Part shown: positions 22,396 through 30,824 of the stretch, in pieces
How positions within the stretch are numbered: the first letter of the stretch is position 1
How the letters are laid out: each line of letters starts with the position of its first letter
Assembly: GCF_004801855.1 (NCBI RefSeq)
Contig: NZ_SSTC01000002.1
Span: forward strand, 47,169-111,168
Origin: Pseudomonas sp. A-1
Lineage (GTDB): Bacteria; Pseudomonadota; Gammaproteobacteria; Pseudomonadales; Pseudomonadaceae
Direction of reading: 5' to 3'
Length of the DNA: 64,000 nucleotides
Notes under the pieces: generated by a model
Databases searched by the model: none
What the model saw: the letters and a program-made list of their open reading frames with translations, nothing else
Told to the model about the DNA's origin: nothing
Made by a program: the position numbers and the translations under genes

Positions 22396-25181
22396 CCGCG
22401 CCCTACAGCCCCCCCGAAGGCAACAAGGTCGCCCTGGGGTTCGAGGACAGCGCCTACGCGCCGCCGCCTGGCAACAAAGTCAGGCTGGAGTTCGTCAGGG
22501 CGGCGGGCGGGGGCGGCGAAAGCCAGTATGTGGTGATCCCCGGAATCGCCGCGGATGGCTACGGCCAGCTCCTGATCCGCCTGCAGTGGCGCCTGCTGGC
22601 GCCGGCAGGTTTCGCAGCTTCCGCCTGCGGTGCTCCGCTCGTCTTCAACTACACCCAGTACCTGCTGCCGCGCGGCCCGTTGACCAGCCTGCTGCCCGAT
22701 GCGCGGGTCTACAACTTCGTCCAGTACATCGGGCAGGCCGGCAACCTGCCCAGCAAGACGCAGTGGGGAAAGCCGACCGCCTACAACCGCAACCGCATCG
22801 TATCGCTCAAGGACCAAGGATTTGCCGCCGACGCCTACGGCCCGCCGTACATGGCCGGTGGGCTGCTCAAGGTCACGGTAGGGGGCATTGCCGCGCCGGC
22901 CTGGGCAAGCGTCGACCACTGGACCAGCCACTCGCCGCGCCTGATCGAGCACGGCGGCTACTACGCCACGCGCATCGGCGTGCAGATGGTTGGCAGCAGC
23001 CGCAACATCTGGCCCAGCGGTTTCGAGGCGACCGCCTGGGGCACGCGCATCGTCCCGCCGTCGAGGACGCTGGCGCCCATCGGCTTCATGGTCGACCCCG
23101 GCACGCCCACGGTCATCAACCGCAACCGGCGCATTCTGGTGCCGAGCACCCTGACCAACGGCGACCTGGCCCTGCGCTGGGGGACGGCGCGGCTCGTCAA
23201 CCTGCGCCAGTACATCAGCAATGCCCCCCTGCATGAGTCGGGCGACTCACTGGACGGCGAGAAGTGGTCGCGCTGGACCAAGGTGGAGAACCGGGACAGG
23301 TACATCGCCCACCACTCGGTCGCGCCGTCGACCGATCAGGTGATGCGTCCGACCATCCTGAACAAGGCGGTGCCGCTGTATCCGGCGGGCATCCCCAGCG
23401 CCGACCCGGCGCCGTGGCAGAAGTCCGGCCAGGTGGCGCCGGCCATCCGGGCGTTCTTCATGGATGGCATCGAGGCGCCCGGCATCGGTCGTTGGCATGC
23501 CGTGGGCATGTACCGCCCGGAGCCGATGGCGCCCACCGGAATCCCGGCCCCTTCGATACCGCGGCCGGCGCTGGAGAACACCCGGCGCAGCTTCCCGCTC
23601 GACAGCGGTTTCGATGGCGCGAGCCTGGGCGAGCCCTTCGTCGCCTACCTCATTCGGGAGATCCTCTGCGAGGACGAGCGCTACGGCATCGCACCGCCCT
23701 ACATTCGCATGCCGGACGTGCAGCACTACACCCGCTACATCGCGCCCAAGCCGGCCGAGTCCGGCTGGATCGGCTGGCATGATCTGGTGATCTACCGTGC
23801 CACCTTCACGCCGCGCTGGTCCGCCGAGCCGCAGTGGGGGTGGCCGGCACTCAAGAACCTGACCCCGGAGGTGCCGATCTTCGGCCACGACAGCGCGGAG
23901 TTCGGTGCCCCCTTCGTGCGCCTGGAGTGGCGGCCCGTCACCGCGGCCGGCGGGAGTCCGATGCAGGCCATGGGCAGGCCACACATCGCCGACCGGCGCC
24001 GCTGGATCGCTCCGCCGGGCGTCAACTACCTGCGCCTGGGCGACAGGGTGAAGGTCGACCTGGTCGGCGGCTACACGCCGCCCGCCGTGAAGCGCGTGCT
24101 GCCAACCGGCCTGCAGGCGGGCACGTTCCCCTCGCCGGTGGTGGGCAGCAAGAGCGTCACCGGCGCCGGCGGCATTGCAGCGCCCTATGCCGACGCCCCG
24201 CAGGTGCGCCTGATGGGGGCCATCGTCCAGTCGATCCTCAAGGAGGACTCGTTCGGCTGGCCGTTGGTGTGGGAGCCGTTCAAGAAGCAGTTCATCGCGC
24301 CGGGCGGCATCGCGCTGTCGGACCAGCGCTATGGAAAGCCGCGGGTGACGCCGCACACGGTCTATGCGGTGCTGGAGGCGCCAGTGCAGGCGATGGCGAA
24401 CCATCCGACGGGAACGCTGCACCCGGTCAGCGATGGCGCGAAGTACGGACGCCCTGACGTGCAGCACCGGCATCGGTGGCTTCGCCCCGCAACGGGTGGC
24501 GACCAGGCCGGCGCCGGCCGCCCGACCGTCTACAACATGAAGCAGCACGTCCGCTGCCAGGGCTTCCGGGCCTTCCGGGCCGGCTACCAGTGGCTGCTCG
24601 GCGGTATCAGCGTGCTGGAGCAGTACCTGTCCGACGAGTTCATGGTGATCGGCCATCCACGGGTGGGCGACCCGAACGCCGAGATCCCTGACAACACGAT
24701 CAAGCCGCACGGGTTCAACGCGCACAATCCGCACCCGCCGGGGTTCGATCAGCTCAAGATGGAGGTCATGCACTTCCACCGCGAGCTGCCGCTGCAGGGC
24801 TGGGACAGCCTGGCGATGGGCAGTTCCCGTCCCGGCTCGCTGCTCTACCCGCAGAGCCTGGACGTGGGGCCGCGCCGGGCCAGCCGGCAGCGGGGCGACG
24901 ATCTGGCGCTGTACGGCACGCCCTGGGTGTCCTTCGCGGTGCGCGACCTGTGGGTGCCGGGCACCGACTTCTTCATCAGCGAGTACGATCCGCAGCGCTT
25001 CGACTGGCGCATGCGGGTGCGTCTGCGGAGCATCCCGCCGGCCTTTGAAGCGCAGCCGCAGGTGATCGCCGCCATCGGCGTGGAGCCTGGCACGGGCTTC
25101 GGCGGCGCGGAGGCGTGGCTGTGGCACCAGTTCATCCGGCCGGATGGCAACGCCGATCAGTTCAGAAAGGGGGGCTTGTAA
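22392..25181 (+). CDS. large repeat protein, 929 aa, likely tail or fibre component
   Basis: The product contains many degenerate units of about 40-60 residues of the form G-x-x-A-x-x-(Y/F/W)-G-x-P-x-V...R-x-I-x-P-x-G. Examples are FAADAYGPPYM, GFEATAWGTRIV, GFDGASLGEPFVAY, DSAEFGAPFVRLEW and QAMGRPHIADRRRWIAPPG. Repeats of this kind suggest a long fibrous or spiral beta structure. It begins YSPPEGNKVALGF/PPPGNKVRLEF, a duplicated motif. Flanked by tail genes. The stop overlaps the next ATG (TAATG). Confidence 0.65.
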   Translation: MTAPYSPPEGNKVALGFEDSAYAPPPGNKVRLEFVRAAGGGGESQYVVIPGIAADGYGQLLIRLQWRLLAPAGFAASACGAPLVFNYTQYLLPRGPLTSLLPDARVYNFVQYIGQAGNLPSKTQWGKPTAYNRNRIVSLKDQGFAADAYGPPYMAGGLLKVTVGGIAAPAWASVDHWTSHSPRLIEHGGYYATRIGVQMVGSSRNIWPSGFEATAWGTRIVPPSRTLAPIGFMVDPGTPTVINRNRRILVPSTLTNGDLALRWGTARLVNLRQYISNAPLHESGDSLDGEKWSRWTKVENRDRYIAHHSVAPSTDQVMRPTILNKAVPLYPAGIPSADPAPWQKSGQVAPAIRAFFMDGIEAPGIGRWHAVGMYRPEPMAPTGIPAPSIPRPALENTRRSFPLDSGFDGASLGEPFVAYLIREILCEDERYGIAPPYIRMPDVQHYTRYIAPKPAESGWIGWHDLVIYRATFTPRWSAEPQWGWPALKNLTPEVPIFGHDSAEFGAPFVRLEWRPVTAAGGSPMQAMGRPHIADRRRWIAPPGVNYLRLGDRVKVDLVGGYTPPAVKRVLPTGLQAGTFPSPVVGSKSVTGAGGIAAPYADAPQVRLMGAIVQSILKEDSFGWPLVWEPFKKQFIAPGGIALSDQRYGKPRVTPHTVYAVLEAPVQAMANHPTGTLHPVSDGAKYGRPDVQHRHRWLRPATGGDQAGAGRPTVYNMKQHVRCQGFRAFRAGYQWLLGGISVLEQYLSDEFMVIGHPRVGDPNAEIPDNTIKPHGFNAHNPHPPGFDQLKMEVMHFHRELPLQGWDSLAMGSSRPGSLLYPQSLDVGPRRASRQRGDDLALYGTPWVSFAVRDLWVPGTDFFISEYDPQRFDWRMRVRLRSIPPAFEAQPQVIAAIGVEPGTGFGGAEAWLWHQFIRPDGNADQFRKGGL

Positions 25182-26368
25182 TGGACATTCGCCTGATGCC
25201 GTTCGCCGGCATCGACAACGTGAGCGACGACACAGCGCTGAGGCGCGGCGGCGAGGTGCCCGCCGTGTTCGCCCGCGATGCCGTCAACCTGGATGCGACC
25301 AGCGACGGCGGGCTACGGCTGCGGCCCGGCCTGCGCAAGGTGTCGGCATCCCGGCTGCGCGACCTGTGGCACAGCCCGCTGCACGGTGACACCTTCGCCC
25401 GCGACGAGGGCGGCTACCTGGTGCGGGTGGACCGCGCCGACTGGTCGACCGAGCGGCTCGGCTACGTCGGCGATGGCGAGCTGGCCTATATGGAGCAGGG
25501 CATGCAGGTGCTGGTGTCGGGGGCCGAGGGACTTTTCCGCTTCGACGGCGCCAGTCTGGCGCCGTTGTCGCTGCCGGTGCCGCCGGCGCCGATGGTGTCG
25601 CTGGGCGACGACGGGTCGCTGCCGGCCGGGCGCTACTCGCTGGCCGTCAGCTGGTCGCGTGGCGGGCTCGAGTCGCCGCTGAGCGCGCTGGCAGCGGTGG
25701 AGGTACCGGCCGGGCGCGGCCTGACCGTCACCCTGCCGATGTGCTTCGATGCCAGCGTGGCACAGGTGACGCTGTACTGCAGCGAGCCCAACGGCGGACG
25801 CCTGCAGCGCCTGAACAGCTACCCGATCAGCACCAGCCTGGTGGCCGTTCCGGCGCTGGGCGCCCTGGGCGCGGAGCCGCGCTTTGCGCACATGGAGCCG
25901 ATGCCAGGCGGGCGCTATCTGGCGCACTGGCAGGGGCGGCTGCTGACTGCACGCCGCAACGTGCTGCGCTTCTCCGAGCCGATGGCCTACCACGTCCACG
26001 ATCCACGGCATGGCTTCGTCCAGCTGCCGCAGCGCATCACCTTCGTGGCGCCGGTCGACGGCGGGGTCTGGATCGGCCAGGTGGACCATGTGGCGTTCCT
26101 GCGCGGGGTCGACCTGCGCGAGCTGAACCTGGAACGGCGCCGGACGGCCGCCCCGGTGCCTGGCAGCGCCCTGCTGGTTGACTCCAACGTGCTCGGCGAC
26201 CAGGCCGGCGGGCGCGCTGGCGCGGCGTGGCTGGCGGCCAATGGCCACGTCCTCGGCACTGCCGACGGCGCCGTGATCGAGCCCCGCGCGCGGCAGGTGG
26301 CCGGCATACATGGCGCGGCTGGGCAGACCGTCGCCATCGGGAGTAAGCTATTGAGCATCGTTCGATAG
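25181..26368 (+). CDS. phage tail protein, 395 aa, beta-propeller-like
   Basis: Starts MDIRLMPFAGIDNVSDDTAL at the TAATG overlap. Contains RYSLAVSWSRGGLESPLSAL and FRFDGASLAPLSLPVPPAPM, in the style of podoviral tail-nozzle/tube proteins of T7 gp12 and P22 gp10 kind. Family assignment is by composition and position. It ends before a weak double hairpin. Confidence 0.6.
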   Translation: MDIRLMPFAGIDNVSDDTALRRGGEVPAVFARDAVNLDATSDGGLRLRPGLRKVSASRLRDLWHSPLHGDTFARDEGGYLVRVDRADWSTERLGYVGDGELAYMEQGMQVLVSGAEGLFRFDGASLAPLSLPVPPAPMVSLGDDGSLPAGRYSLAVSWSRGGLESPLSALAAVEVPAGRGLTVTLPMCFDASVAQVTLYCSEPNGGRLQRLNSYPISTSLVAVPALGALGAEPRFAHMEPMPGGRYLAHWQGRLLTARRNVLRFSEPMAYHVHDPRHGFVQLPQRITFVAPVDGGVWIGQVDHVAFLRGVDLRELNLERRRTAAPVPGSALLVDSNVLGDQAGGRAGAAWLAANGHVLGTADGAVIEPRARQVAGIHGAAGQTVAIGSKLLSIVR

Positions 26369-26369
26369 C

Positions 26370-26411
26370 GCTGCCATCGGCAGCAATCCGGCGCGCAAGA
26401 GTGCGCCTTTT
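26370..26411 (+). terminator. weak hairpins, possible attenuator inside the structural block
   Basis: GCTGCC-ATC-GGCAGC (26370-26384), then GGCGC-GCAAGAGT-GCGCC followed by TTTT (26390-26411), in the 66-base gap between two tail genes. The second could act as a weak terminator that sets the ratio between upstream and downstream gene products. Confidence 0.35.
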
Positions 26412-26434
26412 GGCTCAATCCAAGAGGCACACCC

Positions 26435-27019
26435 ATGACCGCGAATCTCCGGCGCGAACTCGCGCACGCCATCCACCGCGAACGCTATGACCTGACCGAT
26501 GCAGGCATCTACTTCCCGCGCCAGGGCGTGTTGGCGTCCGGCGAATACTTCGGCCGCGTCAACGGCGGGGCCTGGGAGAAGGAAGGCGACAACCTGATCG
26601 TCACCGAGGGCCTGGCGCACATGCTTAACGTCGCCCTCGGCGCCAAGGCCAAGGTCGCCAGCTATCACCTCGCCCTGTTCTCCGGCGCGGCAGCACCGGC
26701 GAGCAACTGGACGGCCGCCAGCTTCGCCGCGGCGGCTGGCGAGATCGTCAGCCAGTCCGAGGGCTTCACCAGCGCTGTGCGTCCGACCTGGACCCCCGCC
26801 GAGACGGCCACCGGCTCCATCGACAACGTGGCCAGCGCGGCTACCGTTACCATCGCCACCGCCAGCGAGCTGAACGTCACTGGCTGTGCGCTGCTGACCA
26901 GCTCGGTGCGAGGCGGCACGACTGGCGTGCTGGTGTCGGCCTCGAAGTACGCCGCGGCGCGCAAGTTCCAGAACGGCGACACCTACGAAATCGGCTATCG
27001 CCTGTCGCTGACGGTGTAA
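26435..27019 (+). CDS. phage structural protein, 194 aa
   Basis: Starts MTANLRRELAHAIHRERYDL after CCAAGAGG. The core is FSGAAAPASNWTAASFAAAAG with an Ig-like beta end (TIATASELNVTGCALLTSSV, GDTYEIGYRLSLTV). Similar in style to minor tail proteins. It sits 3 bases ahead of the next gene. Confidence 0.65.
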   Translation: MTANLRRELAHAIHRERYDLTDAGIYFPRQGVLASGEYFGRVNGGAWEKEGDNLIVTEGLAHMLNVALGAKAKVASYHLALFSGAAAPASNWTAASFAAAAGEIVSQSEGFTSAVRPTWTPAETATGSIDNVASAATVTIATASELNVTGCALLTSSVRGGTTGVLVSASKYAAARKFQNGDTYEIGYRLSLTV

Positions 27020-27022
27020 GCC

Positions 27023-29674
27023 ATGCACGAGCCGCTGCCGCACGGTCGCGCCGTGCAGGGGGCCGCATCGTTTGAGGACGAGGCGGCGGCGAACCTGCTG
27101 ATGCGGCGCCTCGCCAACCTGCGTGCCGTCTACGGGGTGGACAGTCTCAAGCTGGTCCGCGACTTGCCGGGCGGCGGCAAGGTGGTGGCCGTCGACGCCG
27201 GCGGCATCCGGCGCACCCTGATCTTCAAGCCGGGCGCGCAGAGCGCCGAACTGCCCGAACCGCCGGATGGCAGCCTCGGCTTGCCGATGCTGTTCTCCGG
27301 GGGAGCGGTGAAGGGCGTCACGGAGGCTGGCGGCAAGATCGAGCTTGCGCTGACCCGCACCTGCCGGCGGCGGCTGGCCGGCTACCGGGTCGGGGCGTCG
27401 ACCAGCCAGGCCGGTGGCCAGGGAACCGGGGCGATCCGCTTCGGCAGCGATGCGGTGCCGGAACGGGTCGAACTGGCCCGCTTCGTCGTGCCCTATGGGC
27501 CGGGTTCGGCGCACCTGGCGCCGATGCAGCCCACGCCGGGGAGCATCTACACGCAGTACCACCAGCAGTACCCGACGTGGTACTCCGGGGCCATGGCGGC
27601 GGTGGTGCAGACGGTGGCCGGCTACGGGCTGCAGGGGCTGATGCTGAGCGGAGCGCCGGCCAGCGTGCCGGAGTATCTGGAGGTCGCCGAGCTGCGGGTG
27701 CCAGAGCCCTATCGCTCGCGCATCACCGAGGAGCTGCGCGGTGACGGCGCGCTGCCGGGCTACAAGGGGCGCCCGCCGGCCGATGGCGAGATCAAGTACG
27801 GGTTCGGCTGGGCCACCACGCACGCCGTCGGCTTCGACAGCGAGAGCAAGCCGTGGCTGCTGCAGGTCGGCCCCCTCGGCGTTCACGCCATGCCGCTGCC
27901 GGTGATCCCCGAGACGACGACTCGCGCTTTCCGCGAGTACATGGAGGAGGTCGGCGACGACGAGATCCTGCATCTGCTGGACCGCTTCGGCGGCATGCCC
28001 AGCGGAGAGCCGTTCCCGACCGGAGGCGACCTGCAGTGCTGGCTGCGAGCCGGGGCCGTCATCAAGCTCTGCGACACCGCCGACTTCTACAGCCATGTCG
28101 GCATGACCACGGCCGCCGGCTGGGCGTTCGCCGATCACGGCCAGGAGGCACACAACACCTGCCTGGAGCGGCATGCGACCCTCAACCGGGTGGACTGCCA
28201 CACCTACAAGATGAAGCTGCGCCTGCAGGCCATCCAGGCCGCGGATCGGCCACCGGCCGATTGGGGCGGCGACACGGCGCGGGTCATGGAGTACCTGAGC
28301 ACCCTGAAGGCCGCCCTGCGCGGCGAGCCGGGCCTGGCGGTGCGCTTCAAGCTCCAGCGGGTCGAGGCCACGCTGATCCATGCCCGTGCCATGGCCTTCG
28401 CGCCCGAGCGCATGGTGGCCGAGGTCGACTATTGGGACCAGCTGGAGCTGCCGCCGCTTGCCGGCCATTCCGGCAGCGTGACCCGCACTGCCAGCGGCCC
28501 GGTCTGGCCGCACACGATCAAGTTTCCCGAGCCGATGCTGGATGCATGCATCAACCCGGACATCCGCAACATGCTCGATCCGGTACCGCCGGGCATCTAC
28601 CACTACCCGGAGCGCTTCGACACGATCATCTGGACCTACTATGTCGGCAATCAGCTCAAGGTGGTGCGCCAGGCCCGCGACCGCCGCAGCTTCTACCAGC
28701 GCGGCGAGGACGACTACGAGGAGTGCATGATCGTCGGCTCCTGGGAGCGCACCACCTACGAGGGTTTGCAAAGCATCGCCGGCGAGTTCTACACGACCGA
28801 CTTCGACTACCGGGAGGTGCTCGGCGGGAGGCGGACGCATGTGCGCACCGAGGGCCGCGACCTGGGCTACGACAGCAAGCCGCGCGCGCAGATACCGCAG
28901 TACAAGTATCTGTTCTACACCTACGGCGGCTCCCTCTGGCGGATTCGCTGGTATCTGCATGAGGTCACGACCCGGGTCGATACCGACCAGGCGCTGACGC
29001 TGGGTGGGTGCGTGCCTTTCCTGTCCCGCAACGGCCTGCTGTGGGCTCGCCACAAGACGTTCGGCCAGAAGCTCGAGAGCTACGGCAAGAGCGTCGGCGG
29101 GGTGATCGACCCCACGTCCTACCGCATCCACTCCTTCAAGAAGATGCTGGCGACCGGCGCGCAGGTGTCGAATCCGGCGGATCGGCGCAAGGACGACTAC
29201 CACGACGTGGTGGAGGAACTCTACAACCCTGGCGCCTGTTCGGATTTCGCCGATAGCGGCGGCTGGGGCATGACCGGGCGGCAGACCGGGTACATCGACA
29301 GCCTGCTGAACAGCGCACCGGCCGACTGCGGCTGGGTGCCGCCGTTCGAGATCGGCGAGGTGTGGGGCGGTGGCTACTGCCCACGCCAGGATCTGCGCGG
29401 CTGGAGCACCAGCCAGTCCAACGGCTACGACTCGCGGCTCGAACTGTCGATGCTGGACGCCGCGCGACTGGTCAGCAGCAGCGGGATCTGGTCGCACTAC
29501 GCCGACGCCTCGCCAGACGCGGGTGGCGGCCTGTTCCGCGTTGAGGCCACGCACAACTGCTGTGGCGATGCGGTTTTCCTGAAAGTCAGCGACGCCGGCG
29601 GCAAGTCCTGGGGCAACAGCCTTTTGTCTGGCGCGCGCCGCATGCCGTTCTTTATCGGGGTGATCAATGAGTGA
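27023..29674 (+). CDS. large phage tail protein, 883 aa
   Basis: Mixed composition with many Trp/Tyr: QYHQQYPTWYSGAMAAVVQT, GVHAMPLPVIPETTTRAFRE, DQLELPPLAGHSGSVTRTAS. Starts MHEPLPHGRAVQGAASFEDE. The next gene starts 8 bases before its stop. Size and position between tail genes suggest a tail-tube or baseplate component. No enzymatic motif seen. Confidence 0.65.
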   Translation: MHEPLPHGRAVQGAASFEDEAAANLLMRRLANLRAVYGVDSLKLVRDLPGGGKVVAVDAGGIRRTLIFKPGAQSAELPEPPDGSLGLPMLFSGGAVKGVTEAGGKIELALTRTCRRRLAGYRVGASTSQAGGQGTGAIRFGSDAVPERVELARFVVPYGPGSAHLAPMQPTPGSIYTQYHQQYPTWYSGAMAAVVQTVAGYGLQGLMLSGAPASVPEYLEVAELRVPEPYRSRITEELRGDGALPGYKGRPPADGEIKYGFGWATTHAVGFDSESKPWLLQVGPLGVHAMPLPVIPETTTRAFREYMEEVGDDEILHLLDRFGGMPSGEPFPTGGDLQCWLRAGAVIKLCDTADFYSHVGMTTAAGWAFADHGQEAHNTCLERHATLNRVDCHTYKMKLRLQAIQAADRPPADWGGDTARVMEYLSTLKAALRGEPGLAVRFKLQRVEATLIHARAMAFAPERMVAEVDYWDQLELPPLAGHSGSVTRTASGPVWPHTIKFPEPMLDACINPDIRNMLDPVPPGIYHYPERFDTIIWTYYVGNQLKVVRQARDRRSFYQRGEDDYEECMIVGSWERTTYEGLQSIAGEFYTTDFDYREVLGGRRTHVRTEGRDLGYDSKPRAQIPQYKYLFYTYGGSLWRIRWYLHEVTTRVDTDQALTLGGCVPFLSRNGLLWARHKTFGQKLESYGKSVGGVIDPTSYRIHSFKKMLATGAQVSNPADRRKDDYHDVVEELYNPGACSDFADSGGWGMTGRQTGYIDSLLNSAPADCGWVPPFEIGEVWGGGYCPRQDLRGWSTSQSNGYDSRLELSMLDAARLVSSSGIWSHYADASPDAGGGLFRVEATHNCCGDAVFLKVSDAGGKSWGNSLLSGARRMPFFIGVINE

Positions 29675-30824
29675 GAACTATCGGGACGACACAGTAGAGG
29701 TTGCCGTCGCGGCCGACCAAGCCTACGGCGGTTTCTTCGGCCTGGTCGAGGAAGCCTGCCGGACCAGCGTGCTGGCGCTGGCCATCGGCATCGGCTCGCT
29801 GGCGTCTGCCAGCGCGCTGGCCCAGGACGAGGTGATCGGCCGTCACCTGCTGATCGCCGAGGAATCCGCGGCGGCTGCCGATCTGGCGACGGGCGCCATG
29901 CATACCCGCGGGCTGACGCTGGAGCAGGCGCGGGCTTCCGATGCCAGCGCGCACCGGCTGGGCGCCCTGCTGGAGGAGTCGGCGCAACTCGCCGATGCGC
30001 TGGTCTACCGGCAACCTGGCCTGCTGGTCGAGCAGGCCGTGGCCGGCGGCGATGCGCTGGGCACGCTGCGCGCGCAGATCCTGGTGGCCGAGCGCGCGGC
30101 GGCTGGCGATGCGCTGCCGCATGCCGTGCGTGAGCTGTTGGCCGAGTCCGCACAGGCCGACGATCTGCCGCTGGGACGGGCGCGGGCTGGCAGCCTCCTG
30201 CTGGAGCAGGCGCTGACCGCCGACGAGCTGCTGGGCAGCGCCGCAGCCAGCGCTGTTCCCGCGGAGCGCGCCCGTGCCACCGACGAGGCTTTCGGCGCGT
30301 TGCGCGCGGTCGGCCTGCTGGCCGAGGCGGCCGAGGTCGCCGACGAGGTGCTGGCGACGGTGATCGCCGGGCAGGCGTGGGTCAGCGAGGCGGACGGCTG
30401 GGCGCTGACCCGATACGCCCCCTTCGGATTCAGCAGCGCCACGGTGATCGACGGGGTGGTGTACCTGACGGCGCCGGATGGGGTGTATGCCCTGGACGGC
30501 AGCAATGAGCCGATCAGCGCCCGGCTGGAAACCGGGAAGATCGACTTCGGGCAGCAGTTGGCCAGGCCGCAGCATGCCTACCTGGCCTACGAGCTGGAGG
30601 GGCGTGCGAGCATCGAGGTGGCGCAGACGCAGGGCGGCCAGGCCACCGAGCGCTGGACCTACCACCTGCCGGACAAGCCGGCCAGCGTGCTGACCAGCGG
30701 CCGAGTCGACTTCGGCCGCGGCCTGCGTGGTCGGCATTTCGCCTTCACCCTGCGCCTGGAAGGCCAGCGCGCGCACATCAACGACCTGGCGCTGGTAGGG
30801 GTTTCCACCAGCCGGAGAGCATGA
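29667..30824 (+). CDS. tail-associated protein with about 22-residue helical repeats, 385 aa
   Basis: Residues 50-230 are a run of units of roughly 21-24 residues with (L)LxExAxAxD-x6-RAxxLL patterns: LLIAEESAAAADLATGAMHT, LEESAQLADALV, LVAERAAAGDALPHAV, LLAESAQADDLPLGRARAG. A helical-repeat shaft is likely. The C-terminal third is beta-rich (ALDGSNEPISARLETGKIDF). Start at 29667 with ATGA-like overlap. Function unknown. Confidence 0.65.
   Translation: MSENYRDDTVEVAVAADQAYGGFFGLVEEACRTSVLALAIGIGSLASASALAQDEVIGRHLLIAEESAAAADLATGAMHTRGLTLEQARASDASAHRLGALLEESAQLADALVYRQPGLLVEQAVAGGDALGTLRAQILVAERAAAGDALPHAVRELLAESAQADDLPLGRARAGSLLLEQALTADELLGSAAASAVPAERARATDEAFGALRAVGLLAEAAEVADEVLATVIAGQAWVSEADGWALTRYAPFGFSSATVIDGVVYLTAPDGVYALDGSNEPISARLETGKIDFGQQLARPQHAYLAYELEGRASIEVAQTQGGQATERWTYHLPDKPASVLTSGRVDFGRGLRGRHFAFTLRLEGQRAHINDLALVGVSTSRRA

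Noticed and set aside
26348..29554. 1068-residue minus-strand ORF
   Set aside because: Shadow of the 883-residue tail gene. Low-complexity Ala/Arg/His content.
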